Positions 1 through 12,141 of a stretch of DNA of 64,000 bases are shown here, in pieces. The stretch is from Chryseobacterium sp. OSA05B (lineage in GTDB: Bacteria > Bacteroidota > Bacteroidia > Flavobacteriales > Weeksellaceae), in assembly GCF_019970065.1 (NCBI RefSeq), contig NZ_JAHXYH010000002.1, forward strand, positions 434,001 to 498,000, given 5' to 3'. Numbering within the stretch: position 1 is the stretch's first letter; every line of letters starts with the position of its first letter. The notes below the pieces were generated by a model that saw nothing but the letters and a program-made list of their open reading frames with translations, was not told the origin of the DNA and did not search any database. Made by a program: the position numbers and the translations under genes.

Positions 1-212
1 TAGCACAAAAAAGTAGATTTTTTTCATGGTTTGGTGATATTAGTGGTGTAAATATATAAAAAATTATATTATTAAAAATAATTACTTTTTAGTTTTTAAT
101 TGTTCGTATAATATTGTTTTTGTTAATTATTGTTTAATTAATTTATTTAAATGTTAGTTTAGTATTAATTTTATTTTTTATCATTACCGGTAAGCTGACA
201 CAGTAAAACATG

Positions 213-242
213 AAAAAAAGCTGTGAGGATCTCACAGCTTTT
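213..242 (-). terminator. Rho-independent terminator after the LRR gene
   Basis: The 12-bp stem AAAAGCTGTGAG / CTCACAGCTTTT closes on a 3-base loop. On the minus strand it is followed by a run of seven T. It lies 24 bp past the stop codon of the minus-strand LRR gene. Upstream (1-212) I see only AT-rich sequence without a gene. Confidence 0.85.
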
Positions 243-265
243 AAGGTTTTATATAGATAACTATT

Positions 266-2566
266 TTATGCTTTAATAAACTTAAGCGTCAGTGTTTTAT
301 TTTTTGTAGAGACTTTTATGATGTAATTTCCTTTTGCCAGATCAGAAACATTCACAGAATTGTTTTTTACTCCTGTGGTATTTAAAATTCTTCCGGCTGT
401 ATCATAGATTTCAGCCTTAATAACCTCATCTTTAGACTGGATATAAAGCATATCTTTTACAGGATTAGGATAAATACTGAAATCGTTTTTGTTGGTATTC
501 ACCTCAGATGTTGCCAGTACGGTTTGTACTGAAGTGGTATACGTATTGGTGACGATAGGAGCGTTATAGTCAAAATAAATTCTGGCTGTATTGCTGAAGC
601 TGTCTCCTGCTGCTAAAGTAGATTTTGTCTTTATTTTAAATGAAATATAGCCGTCATTGTTGGCATCATCAAAAGGAAGCTGAATATTTTCAAAAATAAA
701 TTCCGCCGTATTGGTTCCCGAAATTTTGGTAACAAAGCTATGGCTTCCGCTTAATGGAACCAGCGTAGACAGATCAAATTTGGATGTATCAATATCATCT
801 TTTACAACAATATTTTTGGCATTGGCAGTACCGTTGTTTTCGAATCGGATCAGATAATGAACATAATCTCCAGCCTGAGCCTGTGCAATGGATGCGCCTT
901 CCAGACAGGTTTTATCATTAGGGTCAAAAGAATTGACAACCGTCTGATTCAATGTAAACGTGTTATCTGCAGGAGTTTCATCTGCAACCCCGTTGATCTG
1001 GGCCGTGTAGTGAAGCACATCACCCATATTTAAAGAAGGGGTCTGTGTTGATGTATTCAATGTAAACTTAGCTTTAATTTCTCTCGATTCAAAAGGAAGA
1101 AGATTCGTAAAATTCCAGTTTAAAACTCCAGTAGATTGAGAATTGGGAGCTGTAGTTGCACTTACAAAATTCATCAGGGCATCATTGAAATTGAACACTA
1201 CATTTCCTGACTGTGTTCCGGTTCCTTTGTTTTTGAAAACAATTTTATAATCTGCATCAAACCCCGGAACCGCAATATCTGTTGGAATGATTACAATTTC
1301 AAGATCCGGATGATTGCCGTTGGCCGTCATGCAGAAATTCTGTGTTAGTGGACTTGTTTGCGCAGGGAAATTAGCTGTTAAACTTGTTGGCGAGATATTA
1401 AAATAAGTCGGATTTTCAAGAACCGGGCTGATGGTATGGGCTCCGGCTTGTACTGGAATTGAATAATTTCCCGAACTGTTAGCCGTTATACTTCCTGAAA
1501 TACTTCCGCTGGTAATATTGAATTTTTGGAATGCCTTGTTGAGATCATTCACATCACAGCCATTACTGTTACTGTCAAATTTTGTATTTCCTGAGATCGT
1601 GTAAAAAGCTCCACCCGGAGTAAATGAACAGTATGAATTCACAACACACGAAGTGGTAGAAGGCAATAAAGCATTGACGTTGGAAATTTCAGAATCATCC
1701 GCACAGATATACGCAAGATTGGGTGTGCTGGAAATAGTAGAATTATTATTTTGTGTAAAGTTATTGATGCCGTTTTTAATAAACAACGACTTAAGATTAG
1801 GATTCACATCGCAGCCAAAAATTTTCAAATCTGTATTCTGGGATAAATCGATACTTATAAACTTGTTGTAGGTACAGTTCAGTGTTTCAAGTTTTGGAAA
1901 AGTACCGAAATTGAGTGTTATAAATTGATTACCCGCAATACTCAGAAATTTTAGATTAGGCGTCTGGCCTGAAGGCAGGGTTTGCAGCTTATTGGAGGTT
2001 AAAGATAGGTTGTTGAGATTCGTATTATTATTTAAAGATAGATTAGCAAGTTGGCACTGCGTCATATCCACTTCATATAAATTGGTCAGCCCCGATAGAT
2101 CAATAGACGGTATGTTGCTGAAAAAAATATCCAGATCATATAACTGGCTGCAACCCTGAAGATTTACAGATGATAAAACATAGCATCTGCTGAGATCAAG
2201 TTTATACAAGGATGTACTATTGCTCAGATCGATGGTTTGTAATAAAGGAAAACTATCAATATAGAGATCTGTAAGATTGGTAAAGCTTTTTATCCCTGCT
2301 ATAGAAACTACATTATTAAAATTGGAGGAATAATTGGGCATATCATATAAATCAAAACGCAGTTTACTGATATTGGCAGCTTCAGATAATTGAATTTCGC
2401 CGTCATGATTGGTGTCAATAATCGTATTATTACCCATGAGGTCTTTGGCCAGATAAGGCATATTAGCGACCAGTAAACTTTTAAAATTGGCATCAGGAAT
2501 ATTCACAATCTGCGCCTGAAACAAAGAAAGGATCATCATACAGATGACGAAATAGATTTTTTTCAT
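266..2566 (-). CDS. T9SS-exported leucine-rich-repeat surface protein
   Basis: This is a 766-residue exported protein. Residues 1-19 form a signal peptide ending LFQAQ. About residues 60-290 are irregular leucine-rich repeats of the type L..LDLS.C..L. Residues 315-400 resemble a carboxypeptidase-regulatory/Cna-B fold. Residues 415-680 look like a DUF11/DUF7619-type beta-sandwich pair, with SFDPNDKTCLEG at its entry. The last ~75 residues are a type A T9SS sorting domain (YPNPVKDMLYIQ ... GNYIIKVSTKN ... KFIKA), so the protein should cross the outer membrane through the type IX system and be anchored or released after C-terminal cleavage. LRR proteins of this build usually bind ligands or surfaces; the partner cannot be told from the sequence. 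It is monocistronic, with its own terminator downstream and the ligA terminator upstream. Confidence 0.85.
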   Translation of the reverse strand: MKKIYFVICMMILSLFQAQIVNIPDANFKSLLVANMPYLAKDLMGNNTIIDTNHDGEIQLSEAANISKLRFDLYDMPNYSSNFNNVVSIAGIKSFTNLTDLYIDSFPLLQTIDLSNSTSLYKLDLSRCYVLSSVNLQGCSQLYDLDIFFSNIPSIDLSGLTNLYEVDMTQCQLANLSLNNNTNLNNLSLTSNKLQTLPSGQTPNLKFLSIAGNQFITLNFGTFPKLETLNCTYNKFISIDLSQNTDLKIFGCDVNPNLKSLFIKNGINNFTQNNNSTISSTPNLAYICADDSEISNVNALLPSTTSCVVNSYCSFTPGGAFYTISGNTKFDSNSNGCDVNDLNKAFQKFNITSGSISGSITANSSGNYSIPVQAGAHTISPVLENPTYFNISPTSLTANFPAQTSPLTQNFCMTANGNHPDLEIVIIPTDIAVPGFDADYKIVFKNKGTGTQSGNVVFNFNDALMNFVSATTAPNSQSTGVLNWNFTNLLPFESREIKAKFTLNTSTQTPSLNMGDVLHYTAQINGVADETPADNTFTLNQTVVNSFDPNDKTCLEGASIAQAQAGDYVHYLIRFENNGTANAKNIVVKDDIDTSKFDLSTLVPLSGSHSFVTKISGTNTAEFIFENIQLPFDDANNDGYISFKIKTKSTLAAGDSFSNTARIYFDYNAPIVTNTYTTSVQTVLATSEVNTNKNDFSIYPNPVKDMLYIQSKDEVIKAEIYDTAGRILNTTGVKNNSVNVSDLAKGNYIIKVSTKNKTLTLKFIKA

Positions 2567-2616
2567 GAATTAGTCTTATTTAATTTATTATTCTTTTCTT
2601 GGTGAAAAAGAGCAAA

Positions 2617-2651
2617 ATTAAACCATTGAAATCTAATCTCAATGGTTTAAT
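2617..2651 (-). terminator. Terminator after ligA
   Basis: The inverted repeat ATTAAACCATTGA / TCAATGGTTTAAT encloses a 9-base loop just past the ligA stop codon. The stem is long but AT-rich and has no long T run, so it may be shared or weak. Its left edge (2613-2620) also contains CAAAATTA, the reverse of TAATTTTG, a possible -7 element for the LRR gene. Confidence 0.65.
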
Positions 2652-2669
2652 TACAATTTGTTAAAGATA

Positions 2670-4682
<2,013 letters not shown>

Positions 4683-4888
4683 CTATCTTTTGAGCAAAAA
4701 TAGCTAAACTAATCTCATTAAAAAATACCGTAATAAAATATTATAGAAACATTAAAAAAGCGTAATATGGTTTAACGTATTGATTGATTGTATTTTAAAA
4801 CACTTGTTTAAATTAATTTAACACAATGTTATGATTTAGTTGAGAATTTGTTAAAGTTCTCTTAAACACCCGGTCCGTAAAGTCAAAA

Positions 4889-4896
4889 TACCTTTG
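4889..4896 (+). promoter_or_regulatory. Possible -7 element (TACCTTTG) for the Oar-like receptor
   Basis: TACCTTTG matches the Bacteroidota TAnnTTTG -7 consensus 18 bp before the ATG at 4915. No TTG is found at the right distance upstream, so the call rests on the -7 element only. Confidence 0.35.
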
Positions 4897-4914
4897 CTCA
4901 TCTAATTTGAAGAG

Positions 4915-7900
4915 ATGAGAAAAGTAAAGATTGTACTAGGATTATTGTTTTTGGGATTTGGAACACTGGCTTATGCGCAGACTACGCAGGCTTCTATCGT
5001 GGGAAGAATTACCGGACTGGGCAGTACTGCTCAGGAAAAAGTGAAGGTAACCATCGTGAACGAGTCTACAGGGTTCAGGACGGAGACGGAAACCAATTCG
5101 AAAGGAGAATATATTTTTAAAGAAATCCCTCTGGGCGGACCTTATACGGTGATCGTGAACGAGGAGAAGAAAGAAGGATATAATGTCAATTTCGGAGACC
5201 AGGTTACGGTAAACATGAGCTTAGGGGGTGACGAGAAGCAGATAGAAGAAGTGGTAGTGACCGGAAACCTTAAAAACAAGATCGGAAACCTCGGAGCAGC
5301 TACCGCTATTTCAGCGAAGAACATCAGCATGCTCCCGGTGAACGGAAGAAATTTCACCAATCTTACCGAATTGTCCCCATTAAGCGGAAAAGGCGGAAAC
5401 CTGTCCGGACAGCTGGGATCTTCCACCAACTTTACGATCGACGGGATGACGGCCAAAAACCCGACTTCTGCAGGATCTACAACCAGCCGTAGTGGCGCAC
5501 CGTTTTCTATTTCGATAGAAGCTGTACGTGAATTCAAAATCACCACCAATCAGTACGACGTAACACTCGGAAGAAGTGGAGGAGGAACAGTAAGTGCCGT
5601 GACCAAATCCGGTACGAATAAATTTTCAGGAAGTGCATGGGAATACCTGAGGACAAACTGGCTTTCCAGCCCTTATGACATCAGAGGAAACAAAAGAGAG
5701 AATGATTTCTCTACGTCTCAGTTCGGTTTTTCACTGGGAGGACCGATCATTAAAAACAAATTACACTTCTTCGTGGCATGGGATCACCAGTTAGATTCAA
5801 GACCGTTGCAGATAGCCGATATCAAATCTGCGGATGATGAGAAAAGGCTTAATACAAATACACAGACGCTGAATCAGTTTCTTGATATTGCCAGAAAAAA
5901 ATACGGGGTAGGAAATACGCCACAGTTTGGAAGTTTTGACAAAGTAAGAAATTCAGATGCCGGATTTTTACGTCTGGACTGGCAGATCAGTCCTAAGCAT
6001 TTATTGACCTTAAGAAACAACTTTACCTACGATCTGAATAAAAACGGATTGACAGATAATACTGCGATCAATTTCTTTGAATCTTATGGCAATGATAAAA
6101 ATATTGACAACAGTTTACTCTTAACCTTAAGATCAAATTTAAAACCTAACCTTACCAACGAATTAAAGGCTCAGTATCTCTATACTTTCCAGAACAGTTA
6201 TCAGAATGATGAATTGGGAATGCCTGTTCCAAGAGCCATTGTAGAAAATATTGTAACCCCTGGAGTGGGAGCTACCAATATTCAGATCGGTGGACACCGT
6301 TTCGGACAGGAAAGTTTTAGAAATAATGTGATCCAGATTGTAGATAATTTATACTACAATACGGATAAGGTAAAATATACTTTCGGTGCAGACCTGATGT
6401 ATACCAGTGCGAAATCAATATATGGAAGTGAGGTGAACGGAAGATTCCAGTTCAGGGAAGATCCAACACTGGGATTGGGTAATCTGTATAATTTTGATAA
6501 CCTTATCGCATACAGGTTTTACAGAGAAGTACCTTTAATGGAAGACCCGTCTGTAAGATCCAATATCTGGAACATCGGTCTTTACGGGCAGTTTCAGACG
6601 AAGATCGGGGAAGGTCTTGATTTAATGGGAGGAGTAAGGTTTGACTATGGAGGATATCCGAAAGCTGAACTCAACCAAAAGCTATATGATCAGATGGGCA
6701 TCAGAACAGATAATAAAATCAAATCTTTTGTGATTCAGCCTAGATTCCAGTTCGAATGGAACTTCAATGAGCAGAATAAAGATTTCCTGAAATTCGGAGC
6801 GGGAATCTTCTCTTCCGATATCAATAATTATATGATCATCAACAATCTTGTGTTTGACGGAAAACATCTGGCAACAGTAGATGTAGATCCTGCTACAGCG
6901 GGTCTTACACCGGATTTCTACCGATACAGAACCGATTACAGTTCCGTTCCTTCACTGGCCCAGTACCAGATCCCTACGATCAACTACACCGGGGAAGATG
7001 CAAAAATTCCTATCGTTTATAAAGCAAATATTTCCTACACCCACTTCTTTAACGAAAGATTCAGAGCAGGAATTGCAGGATACATGGCTTTGGGAAGAAA
7101 CAATTACTTCTATTATGACCGTAATATGATGCCTGATCCTTATTTCACACTGGCTAATGAAGGCGGAAGAGGGGTTTATGTTCCGGCTGCATCGATCAAC
7201 GGGACGAAAGTAGACTGGAAAGAAGGAAGAATCAATAAAAACTTTGGAAGAGTACTTGAACTTGTAAGTGATGGAAAAGTGAACCAGTACTCATTTGTGG
7301 TGGATACCAGCTACCGTTACTGGAAAGATGGGGAGATCACGGCAAGTTATACCTGGTCCGATATCAAAGACAATACCTCATACAATGGAAACGTTGCGAA
7401 TTCAGCGACATTGTCCACGATGGTTCAGGGAGATCCGAGAGATTTGAGAATGACGTATTCTGATAACCAGTTCAGAAATAAGATTGTAGTGTATGGTAAT
7501 TCACCTACCATCGCAGGATTTACGCTGGGAGTAAGGTATTCCGGAATCGGAGGAACGCGTTTCTCGGTAACCGCAGGTGGAAATGTTAACGGAGATTTCG
7601 TAGACACGAATGATCTTGCTTACATCTTCCCGGAAATCATTACACAACCGCTTCTCAATGATCCTGAAGTAGGACAGGCGTTGAAAGATTATGTAGAAAA
7701 ATACAACAATGCCATAGCAGAACGTAACGGAGGTAAAAACGGATTCTTCGGAGTATGGGATGTTCGTGTTGCCAAAAAAATCAAGTTTGAAAAAATCGGA
7801 GCCTTTGAAATTTCTGTAGATATTTTCAACCTGGCGAATCTTCTTAACAAAGAATGGGGTGTCAATAAGTCCTATGGAAATATGGCGCTTTATAGGGCAC

Positions 7901-8013
7901 CAAAATTCAACCAGGCTACCAAACAGTTTGAATATACTAAAAATACCAGTGGTTTAGCACCTCTTTCCGGGAATCCTTACCAGATTCAGATCGGTGCCAA
8001 ATACAGTTTTTAA
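4915..8013 (+). CDS. Oar-like TonB-dependent outer-membrane receptor
   Basis: This is a 1032-residue outer-membrane protein. A signal peptide (cleavage after GTLAYAQ) precedes a carboxypeptidase-regulatory-like domain at about residues 25-105. After that come a TonB-box-like EEVVVTGN, a plug domain (about 110-235, with NFTIDGMTAKNPTS and RSGGGTVSAVTKSGTNKFSG) and a long 22-strand barrel ending in a C-terminal aromatic (AKYSF). The build is that of Oar/CarboxypepD_reg TonB receptors rather than SusC: there is no adjacent SusD, and the plug reads IEAVREFKITTNQYDVTLGRSGGG as in Oar. Oar-type receptors move large or modified substrates across the outer membrane using TonB energy. The substrate here is unknown, but the glycerophosphodiesterase gene 62 bp downstream suggests a phosphodiester. 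Confidence 0.9.
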   Translation: MRKVKIVLGLLFLGFGTLAYAQTTQASIVGRITGLGSTAQEKVKVTIVNESTGFRTETETNSKGEYIFKEIPLGGPYTVIVNEEKKEGYNVNFGDQVTVNMSLGGDEKQIEEVVVTGNLKNKIGNLGAATAISAKNISMLPVNGRNFTNLTELSPLSGKGGNLSGQLGSSTNFTIDGMTAKNPTSAGSTTSRSGAPFSISIEAVREFKITTNQYDVTLGRSGGGTVSAVTKSGTNKFSGSAWEYLRTNWLSSPYDIRGNKRENDFSTSQFGFSLGGPIIKNKLHFFVAWDHQLDSRPLQIADIKSADDEKRLNTNTQTLNQFLDIARKKYGVGNTPQFGSFDKVRNSDAGFLRLDWQISPKHLLTLRNNFTYDLNKNGLTDNTAINFFESYGNDKNIDNSLLLTLRSNLKPNLTNELKAQYLYTFQNSYQNDELGMPVPRAIVENIVTPGVGATNIQIGGHRFGQESFRNNVIQIVDNLYYNTDKVKYTFGADLMYTSAKSIYGSEVNGRFQFREDPTLGLGNLYNFDNLIAYRFYREVPLMEDPSVRSNIWNIGLYGQFQTKIGEGLDLMGGVRFDYGGYPKAELNQKLYDQMGIRTDNKIKSFVIQPRFQFEWNFNEQNKDFLKFGAGIFSSDINNYMIINNLVFDGKHLATVDVDPATAGLTPDFYRYRTDYSSVPSLAQYQIPTINYTGEDAKIPIVYKANISYTHFFNERFRAGIAGYMALGRNNYFYYDRNMMPDPYFTLANEGGRGVYVPAASINGTKVDWKEGRINKNFGRVLELVSDGKVNQYSFVVDTSYRYWKDGEITASYTWSDIKDNTSYNGNVANSATLSTMVQGDPRDLRMTYSDNQFRNKIVVYGNSPTIAGFTLGVRYSGIGGTRFSVTAGGNVNGDFVDTNDLAYIFPEIITQPLLNDPEVGQALKDYVEKYNNAIAERNGGKNGFFGVWDVRVAKKIKFEKIGAFEISVDIFNLANLLNKEWGVNKSYGNMALYRAPKFNQATKQFEYTKNTSGLAPLSGNPYQIQIGAKYSF

Positions 8014-8075
8014 TATGTAAACACTACCTTTATCAAACGTTTTTAAGATTTTTATCTAATTATCTAAATTGTATT

Positions 8076-8822
8076 ATGAAAAATTTTATCTTAGGGTTAG
8101 CAGTTTTAAGTACAGTCCTAATGAAGGCACAAACCCAGATTATCGCACACAGAGGCTATTTCCAGGCACAGCCGCCTACCACGGAAAATTCTATTCAATC
8201 TTTAGAGAATGCCCAGAAATTAAAAATATACGGATCGGAATTTGATGTGAGAATGACCAAAGACGGTATTCTTGTGGTCAATCACGATGAGCATCATGGT
8301 GAAATGGAGATCTCCGAGACTTCTTTCAAAGAGCTGGAAGGATTGAAACTGTCCAATGGTGAAAAATTTCCTATGTTAAAAGATTATCTGAAGCAGGGAA
8401 AAAAAGATGTCTCTTTAAAGCTGATCGTTGAGATTAAGCCGGCTAAAACTCCGGAACTGGAAAATGAGATCACTCAGAAGACCCTTAAAATGATTAAGGA
8501 AATGAAACTGGAAGGTCAAAGTGAGTATATTTCTTTCAGCTTAAACATCTGTAAAGAGATCAAAAAACTGGAACCGAAATTCAAAGTACAGTATCTGAAC
8601 GGAGAATTGTCTCCTGAGCAGATCAAAAAAGAAGGTCTTGACGGAATGGACTATCATTACAGTGTTTTCCAGAAAAACCCAACATGGATCTCTGATGCAA
8701 AAGCATTAGGCCTTATCACGAATTCCTGGACGGTCAATGATCCGGCAGTGTACGAACAGTTGAAAAATCAGGGAATCGGTTTTGTGACCACCAATATTCC
8801 TGATCAGCTGAAAAATAAATAA
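8076..8822 (+). CDS. Secreted glycerophosphodiester phosphodiesterase
   Basis: This 248-residue periplasmic enzyme carries an 18-residue signal peptide ending MKAQ. The GDPD signature is at the N-terminus (IIAHRGYFQAQPPTTENS), followed by the metal-binding E.D pair in SEFDVRMTKDG, the second histidine in VVNHDEHHG and KLIVEIKPAK in the barrel core. It would hydrolyse glycerophosphodiesters (deacylated phospholipids or teichoic-type polymers) to an alcohol and glycerol-3-phosphate. It sits 62 bp behind the Oar-like receptor and ends at a strong terminator, so the two are probably co-transcribed. The length (about 230 residues mature) is normal for the family. Confidence 0.92.
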   Translation: MKNFILGLAVLSTVLMKAQTQIIAHRGYFQAQPPTTENSIQSLENAQKLKIYGSEFDVRMTKDGILVVNHDEHHGEMEISETSFKELEGLKLSNGEKFPMLKDYLKQGKKDVSLKLIVEIKPAKTPELENEITQKTLKMIKEMKLEGQSEYISFSLNICKEIKKLEPKFKVQYLNGELSPEQIKKEGLDGMDYHYSVFQKNPTWISDAKALGLITNSWTVNDPAVYEQLKNQGIGFVTTNIPDQLKNK

Positions 8823-8872
8823 CAGCTTTAATTCTTTAAGGATTTAAAAAAAAATCTGATATTGAAAATCAC

Positions 8873-8903
8873 GGCCTGTCTCATTGTAGGGACAGGCTTT
8901 TTT
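8873..8903 (+). terminator. Terminator after the GDPD gene
   Basis: The stem GCCTGTC / GACAGGC with a 10-base loop is followed directly by TTTTTT. It ends the Oar-like receptor/GDPD transcript. Confidence 0.88.
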
Positions 8904-9146
8904 GTCTCTTAAATTAAATTAGTTTATTGTTTATCAGTGTTTTAAATGGGTTGTGTTTTATTTTCTCAGAGCAAGATAATAAAGATACGCCAATGACAAT
9001 ATAAAACGACATTAAACATCCTTAATTCTTTAAACCGCTGTTTATCAGAGGTGTATTCAATGTTGTTAAGAATACGTTCATATTTTGTTTCATATTTTTT
9101 TAATAAATGTTAAAACGATGTTAAAGCCATAGCGATAATGTCGGTC

Positions 9147-9154
9147 TAATTTTG
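9147..9154 (+). promoter_or_regulatory. Possible -7 element (TAATTTTG) for susC-like gene
   Basis: TAATTTTG matches TAnnTTTG and lies 16 bp before the SusC ATG, giving a very short leader. The leader contains AAAAAGGAT next to the start codon. No convincing TTG -33 box is seen. Confidence 0.4.
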
Positions 9155-9170
9155 CGCAAACAAAAAGGAT

Positions 9171-12131
9171 ATGCGTAAAGAGAAACAAAAACTGCTGGTT
9201 TTGTCGCTGTTAGGACTGGTCAGCGTCAACCTGGCAGCTCAACAGAAAGCAAAAAAAGATACTGTTAAAGGCATTGATGAGGTCGTGGTAACTGCTTTGG
9301 GGATCAAGAGACATGATAAAGCTTTGGGGTATGTTGCTGAAAAAGTAGGTTCCGCAACATTTGAGGAAACCCAGAACAACAACTGGGCCCAGTCGATGGA
9401 AGGAAAAGTAGCCGGGCTGAAAGTTCAGACAGCAGGAGCCGGACCGCTGGGAACGGCAAGGATAACCCTCAGAGGAGAAAAATCCATTATGATGGATCAC
9501 AACTATGCCCTGATCGTTGTGGATGGTGTTCCGATGGGAAATTCCACGACAGGGACTGATACACCGGCTTATGGTGCAGGTTCCGGAGGTGATGTTCCTA
9601 TTGATATGGGAAATGGACTGAACAGCATTAACCCGGATGATATCGAATCGGTAACCGTTCTGAAAGGAGCTTCTGCCGCAGCTTTATATGGTTCCCGTGC
9701 AGCCAACGGAGCTTTAATGATCACTACAAAATCCGGGAAAAGTAAGAATGGAAAGCTGAATGTGACTTTTAATTCCTACTCAAGTTTTGATACGGTATTG
9801 AAATGGCCGGACTGGCAATATGAATACGGTCAGGGAACGCTAGCCAAAAATAAAGCCGGGGAATTTTACTATTCTTACGGTTTATCTGCGGACGGGGTGA
9901 GTACAGGCGGAACAAGTAGCGCATTCGGACCCAAATTCGCCGGACAGTACTATTTTCAATACGATCCTACCCAACAGGGACAAAGTCTGGAAAGACAGCT
10001 GTGGAGACCTTACGAAGACAATATCAAAGGGTTTTGGAGAACGGGTTCTACCTATTCCAACAGTATTTCCGTGGAAAGTTCCAATGAAAAAACCAGTTTC
10101 AGAACGTCTCTTACGTACCTTAACAATGAGTGGATGATGCCTAACACAGGTTTTGACAGGTTTAATTTTGCTTTGTCGTTCGCCCATCAGTTAACGAAAA
10201 AATTAAAAATATCTACCAAATTTTCATACAATACAACCACCAGTGACAACCTTCCAGCTACGGGATACAACAACCAGTCGATTTCTTATTTCATGATTTT
10301 CCAGAATCCGAATGTAGATCTTGAATGGTATAAACCGGTCTGGAAATACGGACAGGAGCAGGTCGACCAGATTCACCCGTTCAGTTCGTATATCGACAAC
10401 CCTTATCTGATCGCGTATGAAATGCTGAATGGGGTTAAGAAAAAGACAATCACAGGAAATATTACAGCGGATTATCAGTTTAACAATAATTTCAGCTTAA
10501 TGCTGAGGTCAGGTGTTGAAATTTTAAATGAAACCAGAACCACAAGAAGGCCGTGGAGTTCTGCCAATTACTTGAAAGGATATTACAGAGAGCAGTTTAT
10601 TAAAAATCACGAATATAACAATGACCTTTTATTCTCGTATAAAATAGACCTGAACAAATTCAGCTTTTCTGCTTCTGCCGGAGGAAGTATGCGGTATAAT
10701 GAGTACGTCATGAACGACTATCAGGCAATCGGATTAAAAACAGCGGGAGAATATAGCCTTACCAACGCGCTTTCCATTCCTGTGAAATATCCGGTTCCCC
10801 GCGATAAGCAGGTTGAAAGTGTTTACGGGTTATTTACAGCAGGTTATGACAATAAGATTTTTGTAGACATAACGGGAAGAAATGACTGGAGTTCCACCCT
10901 TCCGAAAGCAAACCGTTCTTTCTTTTATCCTTCGGTAAGTACAAGTTTTATTCTGTCTGATATTTTTAACCTGAAAAGCAATCAGCTGAATTTCTGGAAA
11001 CTGAGAGGTTCGTGGGCAAAAGTAGGTATAGACAGTGATCCTTATCTGCTGGACAACTATTATACCGCCAGTAATATTACCGGAAGTGTGATATCGCCGA
11101 CCACTTTTAACAACCCTTCACTGAAGCCGGAAAAAAATACCAATATCGAAGCCGGTATGGATTTCAGTCTTTTCAAAAGCAGGTTGAATTTTAATTTCAC
11201 TGCCTATCAGAACGTCAGCGAAAATCAGATCATACCCGTATCGTTGCCTTTTGAGAGCGGATTCTCTAAAAGAGTGATCAATGCAGGAAAAATCAGGAAC
11301 AGAGGTCTTGAAGTTTCTGTGGACGCTTATCCTGTAAAATCTAAAGATTTCTCATGGAAGATCGGTGGAAACTGGTCTTCCAACGAAAACCGGGTCATGA
11401 GTGTTCCTGAAGGATTTGACGGAATTGTTTCCAATGTAGGAGGAGTCGTGTTCTATAAAATGGAAGTCGGAGGTTCCCTTGGAGATATGTACGGATACAA
11501 ACTGCTGCGTTCGCCGGATGGAAAAGTGGTGTATAGAGACGGATTAACGGAAATTCCTGCAGGAATTGAGAAAGTAGGAAATGCATTCCCGAAATGGAGA
11601 GCAGGTCTTCAGAATGATTTTAAAATTAAAAATTTCACCATCAGTTTTTCATTTGACGGACAGTACGGCGGTATTGCTTATTCTCAGTCGCACCACAAAA
11701 TGTCTGAGCAGGGAAAACTTAAATCTACGCTTCCGGGAAGAGACAATCCGGGTGGGATGATCATTGGAGACGGTGTTGTTCAGAATTCTGACGGAAGCTA
11801 CAGCACAAATACAAAGGCAGTGACCGTTTCATCCTATTACGCAGATTATTATCGGAGAGCCAACGTGGAAACCAACAGCTTCAGCACCGATTTTATCAAA
11901 CTCAGAGATGCCAGGATATCCTATTCCTTCCCAAAAGAAACCATACAGTCTCTGGGACTTGAAGATCTTACGCTGGCTGTTTTCGGGAAGAATCTTTGGA
12001 TGTGGACGAAGTTCCCCATGTTCGATCCTGAGGTAGCCACTTTGGATAATGCCACCATTACTCCCGGTGTTGAAATGGGGCAGCTCCCGACTGCAAGAAC
12101 AGTTGGTTTTCAGTTAAATCTTAAATTCTAA
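9171..12131 (+). CDS. SusC/RagA-family TonB-linked outer-membrane transporter
   Basis: This is a 986-residue TonB-dependent transporter of the SusC class. A signal peptide (VSVNLAAQ) is followed almost at once by the TonB-box/plug start GIDEVVVTALGIKR. The plug then shows the SusC hallmarks VDGVPMGN, INPDDIESVTVLKGASAAALYGSRAANGA and MITTKSGK. The barrel runs to the C-terminal strand TARTVGFQLNLKF. The usual ~80-residue N-terminal carboxypeptidase-regulatory extension of many SusC proteins is absent. The protein forms the channel under a SusD lid (next gene, 10 bp downstream) and imports bound ligands using TonB. With a metallophosphoesterase as the third gene, the ligand is more likely phosphorylated than a plain polysaccharide; this is inference. 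Confidence 0.95.
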   Translation: MRKEKQKLLVLSLLGLVSVNLAAQQKAKKDTVKGIDEVVVTALGIKRHDKALGYVAEKVGSATFEETQNNNWAQSMEGKVAGLKVQTAGAGPLGTARITLRGEKSIMMDHNYALIVVDGVPMGNSTTGTDTPAYGAGSGGDVPIDMGNGLNSINPDDIESVTVLKGASAAALYGSRAANGALMITTKSGKSKNGKLNVTFNSYSSFDTVLKWPDWQYEYGQGTLAKNKAGEFYYSYGLSADGVSTGGTSSAFGPKFAGQYYFQYDPTQQGQSLERQLWRPYEDNIKGFWRTGSTYSNSISVESSNEKTSFRTSLTYLNNEWMMPNTGFDRFNFALSFAHQLTKKLKISTKFSYNTTTSDNLPATGYNNQSISYFMIFQNPNVDLEWYKPVWKYGQEQVDQIHPFSSYIDNPYLIAYEMLNGVKKKTITGNITADYQFNNNFSLMLRSGVEILNETRTTRRPWSSANYLKGYYREQFIKNHEYNNDLLFSYKIDLNKFSFSASAGGSMRYNEYVMNDYQAIGLKTAGEYSLTNALSIPVKYPVPRDKQVESVYGLFTAGYDNKIFVDITGRNDWSSTLPKANRSFFYPSVSTSFILSDIFNLKSNQLNFWKLRGSWAKVGIDSDPYLLDNYYTASNITGSVISPTTFNNPSLKPEKNTNIEAGMDFSLFKSRLNFNFTAYQNVSENQIIPVSLPFESGFSKRVINAGKIRNRGLEVSVDAYPVKSKDFSWKIGGNWSSNENRVMSVPEGFDGIVSNVGGVVFYKMEVGGSLGDMYGYKLLRSPDGKVVYRDGLTEIPAGIEKVGNAFPKWRAGLQNDFKIKNFTISFSFDGQYGGIAYSQSHHKMSEQGKLKSTLPGRDNPGGMIIGDGVVQNSDGSYSTNTKAVTVSSYYADYYRRANVETNSFSTDFIKLRDARISYSFPKETIQSLGLEDLTLAVFGKNLWMWTKFPMFDPEVATLDNATITPGVEMGQLPTARTVGFQLNLKF

Positions 12132-12141
12132 ATCAAAAAAA

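Larger units (their letters stand above)
8823..9170 (+). other. Intergenic space with terminator and SusC promoter
   Basis: No gene is visible. The left end holds the terminator of the GDPD gene (8873-8903), and the right end holds the -7 element for SusC (9147-9154). GTTTATCAG occurs twice (about 8929 and 9042), and TTAAA(A/G) repeats occur between 9100 and 9130. I assign no function to these repeats. Confidence 0.5.

Noticed and set aside
5142-5549. Long antisense open frames inside the Oar-like receptor and other large genes
   Set aside because: They are shadows of strongly coding frames on the other strand, with unnatural composition and no leader.
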